The notes under the pieces were generated by a model, which had not been told where the DNA came from, did no database searches, and was given only the letters and a program-made list of their open reading frames with translations. From the NCBI RefSeq assembly GCF_031877795.1, contig NC_133935.1:53511330-53575329 (forward strand): a DNA stretch of 64,000 bases, written 5' to 3'. This DNA is from Strix aluco. Taxonomy: Eukaryota; Chordata; Aves; Strigiformes; Strigidae. A program made the translations under genes and the position numbers. Each line of letters opens with the position of its first letter. Position 1 is the stretch's first letter. Positions 37,655-47,780 of the stretch are shown piece after piece.

Positions 37655-40600
37655 CTAAAGTGGAAATAAGATAAAGAAAAATTTGTCATTATTAGTATAA
37701 ATCATTTTTTTCCAGATTTTGTCAAGTATGAACTCCTACTAGATATGCAATAATTCTGTATCACAGAAGAGTCAAACAATGCCTGTAATAGGCACTAAAG
37801 TCCATTTTTGTTTCATCCTGTGTTAACTATGTGTTTTAGTTTTCTATGTGCAAATAAACCATCAGATAAGTAAAAGACATTCCTTAGAACAGGAATTAAA
37901 ATGCAGTTTGGCATCTGCTGTAGGTATCAAGTATTTGTACAACTTGACTTGGACACAAGAGAAAATATGTCAGAAAGAAACAGACATAAATAAGTTTGTA
38001 CTTTTCCAACTGAAATGCTATAAAACATTAAAGAATGCTATAAAATGTTAAAGAATGACCCCTCTACTGGCCTTCATTTTGATACCTCTCTTTATGGCAA
38101 CTTTTGCTTACACAGTTTGTCTATTAAAAGATAAAAAAAGATGTAAACATCCCCAACTACAAGTTAAATGCCACTCTAACATGAGCAACTACTTGGGACT
38201 CAACCTGTAGTCTTCATTACTATTAACAAAAATTAATTCCTGTAAGGCTTAACACACATGGTTATTTAGAACCCCTGCCATTCCCCTCCCTCTAGTTTTC
38301 AAAGACTTTTTAGAGTTTTACCCGATTACAACGGGTGAGGTATTCCCACTATACTTCCTGCAAACCCTGTTTTTTGTTTGGTTCTTATTAACCATACATT
38401 GTCAGTGGTAATGCTCTACAATATGACTAAGTATTCAGGAATTTCACACCAACAAAAATAACAAGGTGGAAAAAAAACTTTATCATGGAGCATTAAAGAT
38501 TAATTAAGAGAAAGCAGCAAGTCCACGATATCTACTTATTTCTCTGATGTTTTCAGCTATGAAAGTGTAGAAGGCTGAGATCACGTAGGTAAGGATGGCT
38601 CACAACAAATCAGTAGACTTTAACATCTACAGTCTTTACCTGATGGTGTCCTTTTAATCCAAATTTAAACCTGGCTATTTCATTCATCAGTGTACAGTCT
38701 CCACTGAGATTAGCAGCTCGAATCTGTTGAGAAAAAAAAGCCACAGAATCAGAGAAACACATGTAAATGTAAAATCATAAAAACTGTAACAATTTTTTGT
38801 CTTCAATATCTTTCTGGTGCGTGTTGGTAGAGACTATTCCCAGGGCTGCTTCTACTTATTAAGTACATATTACCCTTTATATTCACCCTCTCAGCATCAA
38901 TGAACTGCAAAGTATTACTATAGAACTTGTAAATTTCTCCAGGGACCAAGTCTCACATATTCCCAAAGCTTAAATGAATGAGCAGAAGTTCATATATATA
39001 TATATATATATATATGAACATATATATATGAACTGCTAAAAGAACATGGAAAGTAACATTCTCCCCAATCTATATCAGAAGCTAATACAAGAGTCCAGAA
39101 GAAAGGCAGATACCTTTCAAAGACTACAGCTACCCAGAAGAGCAGTAACTCACCTGCTTTAGGAAAAGCCACATTTAAATGAGTATGTGTGTTTTAGCTT
39201 GTTAACTGTCTTGTCCCATGCATTGTAATTTCTTTTGTCTGCCAACTGTTCCACACCCTACCCCCTCAGTTAGGAAATAAAACTAAAACTGTATTTCCTA
39301 TAATTAAGTACCAGAGTGAGAATAAACACATGGAAAATATGAAATGCAAGAATTAAAAAGCTGACAATATTGTAAACACCATATAACAAAATATCAAAAG
39401 ACCCAAACCAAACAAATAATCTTCACAAGAGCAAGAACAAGCACAATCTTGTTTTATGTACATTCTCTAATTTTATGTTTGAGGCTCACATGCTTTATTC
39501 TGCACTGCGTAAATGCTTAGACAAAATAAAAGGTAGATGATACTTAATAATTCCGAATTAGTGTATTCAGTTTACGAGGCAAGATATTTGTAGTGGGACA
39601 CCTGCTGGGATGGCTTATGTGAGATGAGACACGGGGCTGCCCCCATGCTGGACAGAGCCAATTTCGGCTGGCTCTAAATTGGACCGCTGCTGGTCAAAGC
39701 CGAGCTCATCAGCGGTGCCGGTGGTACCTCTGCGATGACACATTCGAGAAAGTATAAAAAACACTACATGGCAGCTGTGAGAAAGAGGAGTTAGAAAATG
39801 TGAGAGAAACAGTCCCAGATCAGTGAAGAAGGAGGGGGAGGGTGAGCTCCAGGCACCAGAGCACCCTGCCACCTGTGGAGAAGACCATGGTGACACAGGT
39901 TGTCTCTCTGCAGCCCATGAAGGAACAAAGTGGAGCACATATCCACACTGCAGTGGAAGAAGGACCCCACACCAGAGCAGAAGGACATGCCCTGAAGGAA
40001 GCTTCAGCCCATGGAGAGCCCACGGAGGAGCAGGTTCTCTGGCAGGAACTGTGGCCTCTGGGGGACCAACACTGCAGCAGTCCGTTCCTGGACTGTATGC
40101 TGTGGAAAGGACCCAAGCAGGAGCAGGTCTTGAAGTACAGCAGCCCATGGGAAAGACCCACGATGGTGCAGTTTATGAAGGACTGTATCCTGTGAGAAAC
40201 CTTTAAACTAGATTTGAAGGGGGAAGGGGACAAAACTGGAACTCCCAGACATAAACCCCAGGGTAGATTACCAGAGTTTATGGGCTGTTGTGCCAGGGAT
40301 GATCCTCACCCTGCCATCTCAGTGGAGGCAAGAGATGGACACATGCAGCACAACAAAGATGCAAGGGCTACTGATGGATCAGTAACCGTGGTAACACCTG
40401 TGAAAGCTCAGGCTGGACTTAGGACCTCTAAATGCAAAAAGGTGCTGGGAACATCAGCCCAGCTGAAGTGCATCTATACCAATGCACACAGCATGGGTAA
40501 CAAACAGGAGGAGCTTGAAGCCATGATGCAGCAGGAAAATTATGATGTAGTGGCTATTACAGAAACATGGTGGGATGTCTGCCATGGCTGGAGTGCACCA

Positions 40601-43600
40601 AGTGATGGCTACAAGCGCTTTAGGAGGGACAGACAAGGAAGGAGAGGTGGTGGGGTGGCGCTGTATGTCAGGGACTGTTATGATTGCTTTGAGTACAAGT
40701 GTAGTGAAGACAGGGTGGAGTGTCTTTGCATTAGAATCAGGGGGAAGGCCAACAGGGCAGATGTCATAGTGGGAGTCTATCATAGGCTGCCCAACCAGGA
40801 CAGAAAGGTGGATGAAATATTCTATAGGCACTTAGGAGAAATCTCATGATCGCTTGCCCTTGTTCTTGTGGGAGACTTTAACTTTCCAGACATCTGCTGG
40901 AAATACAACACAGCAGAGTGGGACCCATCCCGGAGATTCCTGGAATGTGTGGCAGATAACTTCCTGATGCAGCTGGTGAGTGAACCGACCAGAGAAGGTG
41001 CTCTGCTGGATCTCCTCTTTGTGAACAGAGAAGGACTGGTGGATGATGTGGCAGTCGGAGGCCGACTAGGGCACAATGATCATGAAATAATAGAGTCCTC
41101 TATTCTTAATAGAGGCCAGGAGAGGGGGCAGCAGAACTGACATCCTGGACTTCCAAAGGGCTGACTTTGTCTTGTTTAGGCACCTGCTTGACAGAATCCC
41201 TTGGGAGACGGTCCTGAAGGGTATAGGGGTCTAGAAAGGCTGGACACTCTTTAAGAAGGGAGTTTTAATGGCACAGGAGCAGGCTGTCCCCAGGTGATGT
41301 AAGAGAAGCCAGTGGCAGAGAAGACCACCCTGGCTAAACAGGGAGCTTTGGCTGCAACTCAGGGAGAAAAGGAGAGTTTACGGCCTTTGGAAGAAGGGGC
41401 TAGCGACTCACAATGATTACAAAGATGCTGTGAGGCTATGCAGGGTGGTAATCAGGAGGTCTAAGCCCATCTAGAAATTAATCTGGCTTCAGCAGTCAAG
41501 GGTAACAACAAATGTTTCTGTAAGTACATCAACAGCAAAAGAAAGACCAGGGAGAGCCTCCATCCCCTGCTAGACGCAGCAGGAAACATGGTAACAAGTG
41601 ATGAGGAAAAGGCTGAGGTGCTTAATGCCTTCTTTGCCTCAGTCTTTAATAACAAGACTAGTTACTGAGGGAATCCAGCCTCCTCAGCCAGAAGACAGAG
41701 GCTGAGAGATCGACACCCCCACAATCCAGGAGGAGACAGTGACCTACTGCATCACATAGACATACACAAGTCTATGGGACTGGATGGGATACACCTGAGG
41801 GTGCTGAAGGAGCTGGCTGGGGTGCTCACCAAGCCACTTTCCATCATTTACCAGCAGTCCTGGCTGACAGGGGAGGTCCTGACAGACTGGAAATTGGCCA
41901 GTGTGACGCCCATATATAAGAAGGGTCGGAAGGATGACCCGGGAAATTACAGGCTTGTCAGCTTGACTTCAGTGCCCAGGAAGCTGATGGAGCAGCTCAT
42001 CCTGAGTACCATCATACAACACATGCGGGACAACCAGATGATCAGGCCCAGTCAGCATGGGTTTATGAAAGGCACGTCCTGCTTGACAAACCTGATCTCC
42101 TTCTACGACAGGGCGACCCGCTTACTGGATGAGGGAAAGGCTGTGGATGTTGTTTACCTTGACTTCAGTAAGGCCTTTGACACCATTTCCCACAGCATTC
42201 TCCTGGCGAAACTGGCTGCTCACGGCTTGGATGGGCACACGCTTTGCTGGGTAAAAAACTGGCTGGATGGCCGGGCCCAAAGAGTTGTGGTGAATGGAGT
42301 TAAATCCAGTTGGCGGCCAGACATGAGTGGTGTCCCCCAGGGCTTGGTTTTGGGGCCACTCCTGTTTAACATCTTTATTGATGATCTGGATGAGGGGATC
42401 GAGTGCACCCTCAGTAAGTTTGCAGATGACACCAAGTTGGGTGGGAATGTTGATCTGCTCAAGGATAGGGAGGGTCTGCAGAGAGATCTGGACAGGCTGG
42501 AGCGATGGGCTCAGGCTAACTGCATGAGCTTCAATAAGGCCAAATGCCGGGTGCTGCACTTCAGCCACAAGAACCCCCAGCAGCGCTACAGGCTTGGGGA
42601 GGAGTGGCTGGAGAGCTGCCAGTCAGAGAGGGACCTGCGGGTGTTGACTGACAGCTGGCTGAACATGAGCCAGCAGTGTGCCCAGGTGGCCAAGAAGGCC
42701 AATGGCATCCTGGCCTGTATCTGAAATAGTGTGGCCAGCAGGGACAGGGAAGGGATCTTGCCCCTGTACTCGGCACTGGTGAGGCCGCACCTCGATTACT
42801 GTGTTCAGTTTTGGGCCCCTCACTACAAAAAGGACATTGAATTACTCGTGCGTGTCCAAAGAAGGGCAACAAAGCTGGTGAAGGGTCTGGAGGACACTTC
42901 TGACAAGTAGCGGCTGAGGGAATAGGGGCTGTTTAGTCTGGAGAAGAGGAGGCTGAGGGGAGACCTCATCGCCCTCTACAACTACCTGAAAGGAAGCTGC
43001 AGAGAGATGGGGATGAGCCTCTTTAATGAACTAAAAAGAGATAGGACAAGAGGTAATGGCCTCAAGTGGTGCCAGGGAAGGTTCAGACTAGATATTAGGA
43101 AGCATTTCTTTACAGAACGGGTTGTTAGGCATTGGAATGGGCTGCCCAGGGCAGTGGTGGTCCCCTGGAGGTGTTTAAGAATCAGGTTGACATAGCACTT
43201 AGGGATATGGCATAGTTGAAAACAGTCAGTCTTAGTTAATGGTTGGACTGGATGATCCTCAAGGTCTTTCCCAACCTTGATGATTCTGTGATGCTGTGGG
43301 AGGGACCCCATGCTGGAGCAGGGTAACAGCATCAGGAAGAAGGATCATCAGAAGCAGCAGCGGAGAAGAATTGTTATGAACTGACCACAGCCCCCATTCC
43401 CCTGTGACACTTGGAGGGGAAGAAGATAGAAGAGTCAGGAATGAAGCAGTGAAGTTTAACCTGGAAAGAAGGGGAGGCAGGTGGAAGGTATTTCTGGTTT
43501 AATTTCTCAGTATCCTACTTTGTCATTAATTGGCAATAAATTAAATTAATCTTCCCCAAGTTGACTGTATTTTACCCATGACGGTAACTGGTGAGTGACA

Positions 43601-46600
43601 TCCAATGTCCTTATCTTTATCCACGAGCTTTTGAATCTTGTTTTTCTCCCCTGTCCTACTGAGGAAGGGGAGTTGGAGAATGGCTTGATGAGTGCCTGGC
43701 ATCCAGTCAAAGTCAGCCCCCCACAATTATACAGAATGGCTTTACTGATACCACATAAAGTTACTTCATAAAGTTTTATCTATAAAGAGATAAAGATAAT
43801 CATAGAATTGTTTGGATTGGAAGGGACCTTAAAGATCATCTAGTTCCAACCCCCCCTGCCATGGGCAGGGACACCTTCCACTACATCAGGTTGCTCAAAG
43901 CCCTGTCCAACCTGGCCTTGAACACTGCCAGGGAGGGGGTATCCACAACCTCTCTGGGCAACTTGTTCCAGTGTCTCACCACCCTCACAATAAAGAATTT
44001 CTTCCTTATATCTAATCTAAATCTACCTTCTTTCAGTTTAAAACTGTTACCCCTCACCCTATCACTGCACTCCCTGATAAAGAGTCCCTCCACATCTTTC
44101 ATGTAGGCCCCCTTTAAGTACTGGAAAGCTGCTATAAGGTCTCCCTGGAGCCTTCTCTTCTCCAGGCTGAACAACCCCAACTCTCTCAGCCTGTCCTCAT
44201 AAGGGAGGTGCTCCAGCCCACTGATCATCTTCATGGCCCTCCTCCGAACCCACTCAAGGAAGTCCACGTCCTTCTTATGTTGGGGGCCCCAGAGCTGGAC
44301 ACAGTACTCCAGGTGGGGTCTCACAAGAGTGGAGTAGAGGGAGAGAATCACCTCCCTTGACCTGCTGGCCAGTTTTTTTGATGCAGTCCAGGATATGTTT
44401 GGCTTTCTGGGCTGCAAACAGACATTGCTGGCTCATACTCAATTTTCCACCCACTAATATCCCCAAGCCCTTCTCCACAGGGCTGCTCTCAATCCAGTCA
44501 TCTCTCAGCCTGTATTTGTGCTTGGGATTGCCCCAACCCATGTACAGGACCTTGCACTTGGCCTTGTTGAACTTCATGAGGTTTGCACAGTCCCACCTCT
44601 CAAGCCTGTCAAGGTCCCTGTGGATGGCATCCCTTCCCTCCAGTGTGTAGACCACACCACACAGCTTGGTGTCGTTGGCAAACTTGCTGAGGGTGCACTC
44701 AATCCCACTGTCTGTGTCTCCAACAGAGAAGTTAAACAGCACTGGTCCCAACATCAGCCCCTGAGGAATGCCGCTCATCAGTGCTGCACTTGAAGAGCAG
44801 AGACTGTGACTCTCTTCCACAGCAAATATGAACTCAATTAATGAATTAAAATTAATTTTTATGAAATCTGATTTGTTCTGTACCAAACTCACCCTTTTGT
44901 TTCTCTCACATACTGTTTATAGGTGAAACCTGTGCACATCTTAAGTCCGGAATCAAATATGTTCTTATTTAAAAAATCCAAACAAACAAACAAACAAAAC
45001 CCAAAACAAAGCCACTATAACATTTTTGCATCACTTTATATATTTTTTAAAAAGTTAAAAAGCCACCCAATTCACACAGTCACAAGAATGTACTTTTATA
45101 ATATTAATCATATGGGTGAGTTTTTTGTGTCATCAAATCATATGGATTACATCAGAAATCAACTAAAAGCATGTGAATACACACAAGTCGTGTACACAAG
45201 ATGAATCCTTACTACCCTGCGCTCAGTTTAATTTCACCTCCTAATGCAGCAATTTTTAAGGCCTTTCAAGCAGCAAATTCCTACGTCCTTTGAAATAGTC
45301 ATGGAGTCATAACTAAAATGTACTATTAAGCAACGCAATAATAAATCAAAAAATATGTTACAGGAAAAGGCAAGTTTGCTGTTAGCCAAAAAAATCTGAA
45401 CAAAAATAAGGTTACCATACTACTGTGACAACTAACCAACATATCAAGATTTTCAAGGGAGAAGAACCCTATAAACATTTGATTAATGTGTGAATGCATT
45501 TTCATCTCTAACTACTCTCATTTGTTTATAACCACTTCTTGTTATAGAAACATTCACAGTGATCATATTCTACTTAATATGACACTGACTTAGGAAAATT
45601 TGTGAAAACTAAATATTTCTTTTCTGAGTGAAACTGTTTCGGTTGAGCTGACAGAAAAGACAAAACGTATTAACAAGATTAAACTAAATGAAGTCTGTGT
45701 AACAGCATGCCTATTTAAACATGAAGCATCCCTAATAACTAGCAGTAATTAATAATGACAACATCAGAAGCATTTTAACTTACCTCTGAACATGCTAAGT
45801 GTTTGACATTTTTAAACCAGTCAACATGTGCACGGCAGTGATCAAACGCATGAATCAATTCATGTGTGACCACCCGGTTCATATGGGATTGTTGTCGAAT
45901 GTTGTTCTGACACAGAACAATCTGTAGAAGAAAAGATACAGACAGTGTTTTCGCCAAGTTTCAACATCTCCCTTACTTGCTAGAGACCCAGCACACATCA
46001 CCTACAGCGTTTAGACTCTTCAGATCAGAGTCTTTCAACATTAACAACCTGATCATTCTGCACTGTATGAGCTTCAATACCATGGAACATCTTTCATTTA
46101 TCTTGTTTTCATGACTAACTTGGGTATCAGCATTAGTCGATTTAATCCTAGTAACAAAGCACTAAAAGAAATTGTAGTCCTTTGAAAGAGGACAATGTCC
46201 AGTGCCTACCTGAGATGTGGCAGAATCAAAACCTCCACTGACACAGCCATCACAGTTTTCACAAGAAAAGTGCCGGTCATTGAAGACAGTGCTGCAAGGC
46301 CCAAACACACAAAGTTACAGGGAAGAATTTGAAAAAGACCAGTAACTCCATATAACAGTGATGTTACCACACAGAACAAGATGAATTAGTTTACATACCA
46401 ACCAGATTGCTTCATAGCCTCAAGAAGAAGTTGAGCATATGGATCTAGAAAAACATTGCTGCAATCAATTTCTCTAGACAAAAATTTTGAAAGTCATCTA
46501 TAATCAAAATATAAAGACAGTCAAGGAAAAAAAAAAGAAACACTACACATGTAAATTCATACTTTGCAGTGTTTAACCCTAATGCAATGCATCTGTTTGC

Positions 46601-47297
46601 ATTGCATCTGTTACAGCTCAGGCTATGTAAAGTGATACAGAAACATGATATATACAAAGCTATTCAGGAATCAAGTTGTTTCTGACATTACCTTATTAGT
46701 AGTAAACATACACAGAGTGGCCTATAGTGACCATTGTTTTCAGTAACATTCACAGCCAACATTACATAGTGAAAAGGGCACAAATGAACCAGAAATCGAT
46801 GAACCCTCTCAAGTTTTCAAGAGAAAAAAAGTAGAGAAGGATCTCCTGACAGGGAAAAAAGCACGCAGTCACTGTTGAAATTGTATTTTCTTTGTCTTAA
46901 CCAAAGTCAGCGTGTTCATCCAAGCAGCAGCTCCACCCCACCCACCGCTCGGGCCCCGTCCACCGCCCCAGGGGGAACAGCGGCAGCGGCAGGAGAGCAG
47001 CTCCCGCCCCGAGACCCTGCGGCCCAAGGTGGCCACCGCCGGCTGGGCAGGCCGTTCCCACCCGAGGCGCCCTTTGCTGCGCCAGGGCCGGGCCTGGGCC
47101 CGCCGGGGGCCGGGGAAGCGCTTACTGGTGTCCAGGGTCATCCTCAGCATCAGCTGGCACCTGTTGTGGAAGGTGAAGAGGCTGCGGACCAGGAAGCTCT
47201 GCTGCTTCTTGTTCCGGTCCGGGAAGAGCCGGTAGCCCAAGTCATCCTCCTCCTCCTCCCTCCCCCCCGGCGGCGAGGCAGCCTCCCCCTGCTCCAT
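37451..47297 (-). CDS. ATP23: ATP23 mitochondrial inner membrane protease homolog, six coding exons
   Basis: Complete coding region on the minus strand: 47297-47126, 46444-46399, 46291-46210, 45921-45784, 38723-38640 and 37654-37451 (726 nt, 241 residues plus TAA). All introns are GT-AG and all phases join. The product is a peptidase M76 metalloprotease (known also as XRCC6BP1/KUB3). In yeast the family matures Atp6, assists F0 assembly and degrades intermembrane-space proteins. The zinc motif HELIH lies at about residues 120-124, in [14 protein letters not shown]. Cysteine-rich [10 protein letters not shown] lies upstream, and [23 protein letters not shown] closes the protein. The length is close to the human protein (about 246). 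The start is the first in-frame ATG, with G at -3 and +4; the N-terminus is acidic (EEEEDD) and variable. The gene is divergent from RPAP3 over a CpG island. Confidence 0.96.
38640..38723 (-). CDS. ATP23: ATP23 exon 5
   Basis: An 84-nt exon (28 codons), [19 protein letters not shown] onward. Acceptor CAACAG, donor GTAAAG. It is separated from exon 4 by a 7.06-kb repeat-laden intron. Confidence 0.95.
38988..39019. repeat. (AT)12 microsatellite within a perfect 32-bp palindrome
   Basis: GTTC, twelve AT units, GAAC. A shorter imperfect copy follows to 39,033. It lies in ATP23 intron 4. Confidence 0.92.
40195..43293 (+). mobile_element. CR1 LINE, about 3.1 kb, with most of ORF2
   Basis: A 5'-truncated CR1 with endonuclease, reverse transcriptase and 3' UTR ending TGATTCTGTGATG. 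It is inserted in an LTR and flanked by CTGTG at 40,190-40,194 and 43,294-43,298. A full-length CR1 is about 4.5 kb; ORF1 appears to be missing. Confidence 0.9.
40424..43195 (+). pseudogene. CR1 ORF2 remnant: AP-type endonuclease and reverse transcriptase
   Basis: The endonuclease part (about 40,460-41,120) shows [21 protein letters not shown] and a HNDHEI site where SDH is usual. The reverse transcriptase part (41,774-42,724, 316 open codons) shows [14 protein letters not shown] and the catalytic FADD at 42,419-42,430. The C-terminal tail continues to 43,195 ([10 protein letters not shown]). Much of it is in a single frame, but in-frame TGA codons occur at 40,847 and near 41,138 and 42,722, and stops and frameshifts fill 41,140-41,770. 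The protein would bind CR1 RNA and carry out target-primed reverse transcription; this copy cannot make an intact one. Confidence 0.88.
43799..44792 (-). mobile_element. CR1 LINE fragment, minus orientation
   Basis: The + strand starts with the antisense CR1 end (CATAGAATTGTTTGGATTGG) and continues through the C-terminal part of ORF2 up to the reverse-transcriptase core. There the catalytic box reads FAND instead of FADD. A 178-codon minus-strand frame (44,417 down to 43,881) keeps the ORF2 tail. It differs clearly from the 40.2-kb copy, so it is a different subfamily or age. It lies in ATP23 intron 4, in the same direction as the gene. Confidence 0.9.
45784..45921 (-). CDS. ATP23: ATP23 exon 4 (catalytic)
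   Basis: A 138-nt exon (46 codons) with the HELIH zinc-binding and catalytic motif, plus the downstream HVDWF and HLACSE segments. Phase 0 at both ends. Confidence 0.97.
46210..46291 (-). CDS. ATP23: ATP23 exon 3
   Basis: An 82-nt exon carrying the [16 protein letters not shown] segment with its conserved cysteines. Acceptor TTGCAG, donor GTAGGC; ends in phase 0. Confidence 0.95.
46399..46444 (-). CDS. ATP23: ATP23 exon 2
   Basis: A 46-nt exon encoding [15 protein letters not shown]. Acceptor TCTAG, donor GTATGT. Enters with 2 nt and leaves with 2 nt of a split codon. Confidence 0.92.
47126..47297 (-). CDS. ATP23: ATP23 exon 1 (coding part)
   Basis: Encodes residues 1-57, from [10 protein letters not shown] to RMTLDT, and ends one base into the next codon. 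The donor is GTAAGC. It lies in the CpG island. Confidence 0.9.
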
Positions 47298-47396
47298 AGC
47301 CGATGCCCACCCCGCACCGGCCAACCGGCCACCGTCCCCGGCGGAGGGGCAAAGGGGAAGAGGCGCGACGGCGCCAATCGCCGGGCCAGCCCCCGC

Positions 47397-47402
47397 CACG
47401 TG
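47397..47402. promoter_or_regulatory. E-box CACGTG
   Basis: Perfect palindromic E-box 100 bp upstream of the ATP23 start codon; the binding class is USF/MYC-type bHLH factors. Occupancy is unknown. Confidence 0.5.
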
Positions 47403-47471
47403 AGGCGGAGAGGGCGTGGCCAGTCAGCGCGGAAGGCCGCGGACCGTGAGGCGAAGCGCGGCGGGGTGCGG

Positions 47472-47481
47472 GCGCATGCGC
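47472..47481. promoter_or_regulatory. NRF1-type site GCGCATGCGC
   Basis: A perfect core of the nuclear respiratory factor 1 motif, 175 bp upstream of the ATP23 ATG. NRF1 sites are common in CpG-island promoters of mitochondrial genes, which suits ATP23. Confidence 0.65.
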
Positions 47482-47578
47482 TGTCTGTTCCCGCCGCTCC
47501 CTCAGCCCCGGCCCCTGCCGCCGCCGCGGTGCTGCCGGGCCGTGGGGCCCGTCCCACTGCGGGGCTGTGGGGCCGCGC

Positions 47579-47591
47579 TGCATTCTGGGAG
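47579..47591 (-). promoter_or_regulatory. ZNF143-like site
   Basis: The minus strand reads CTCCCAGAATGCA, which matches the CCCANNATGCA core of ZNF143/Staf sites, often found in bidirectional promoters. Confidence 0.5.
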
Positions 47592-47665
47592 AAGGCTCGG
47601 CCGCGCGGGGAGGGCGTCCGGCAGCGGCAGAAAGAGGCGGGACCCGGTGCAGGTGGGGCTGCGGC

Positions 47666-47713
47666 GGGACGGGACGGGACGGGACGGGACGGGACGGGAC
47701 GGGACGGGACGGG
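47666..47713 (+). repeat. (GGGAC)9GGG pentanucleotide array
   Basis: Nine exact GGGAC units plus GGG. The + strand meets the G-quadruplex pattern many times over (GGG runs with 2-nt loops). Confidence 0.97.
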
Positions 47714-47725
47714 TGGGATGTGCGG

Positions 47726-47780
47726 GGCCCGGCCCGGCCCGGCCCGGCCCGGCCCGGTCCGGCCCGACCCGACCCGACCT
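47726..47780 (+). repeat. GGCCC pentanucleotide array
   Basis: Six GGCCC units, then variants GGTCC, GGCCC, GACCC, GACCC and GACCT. Same period as the adjoining GGGAC array, with only 12 nt between them. Confidence 0.95.

Larger units (their letters stand above)
39589..43725 (+). mobile_element. Solo LTR split by a CR1 insertion
   Basis: The left part (39,589-40,194) begins TGTAGTGG and contains degenerate tandem units of about 35-50 nt built on a cagcccatggagagacccacgc-like phrase. The right part (43,294-43,725) resumes the same phrase (GGGAGGGACCCCATGCTGGA). It then carries an AATAAA at 43,535-43,540 and a U5-like tail ending CCACA. Together they look like one LTR of about 1 kb, of a type frequent in birds. 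No internal retroviral sequence is present and no clean target-site duplication was found at the outer edges. It is antisense to ATP23, in intron 4. Confidence 0.72.

Noticed and set aside
39615-40233. Several overlapping frames of 117-177 codons on both strands
   Set aside because: They arise from degenerate tandem units inside an LTR and do not resemble a protein family.
42122-42872. Minus-strand frames of 66-148 codons
   Set aside because: Antisense shadows of CR1 ORF2.
47298-47399. Upstream extension of ATP23 to 47,399
   Set aside because: The codon there is GTG, not ATG. The ATG at 47,297 has a strong context and gives the family's usual length.
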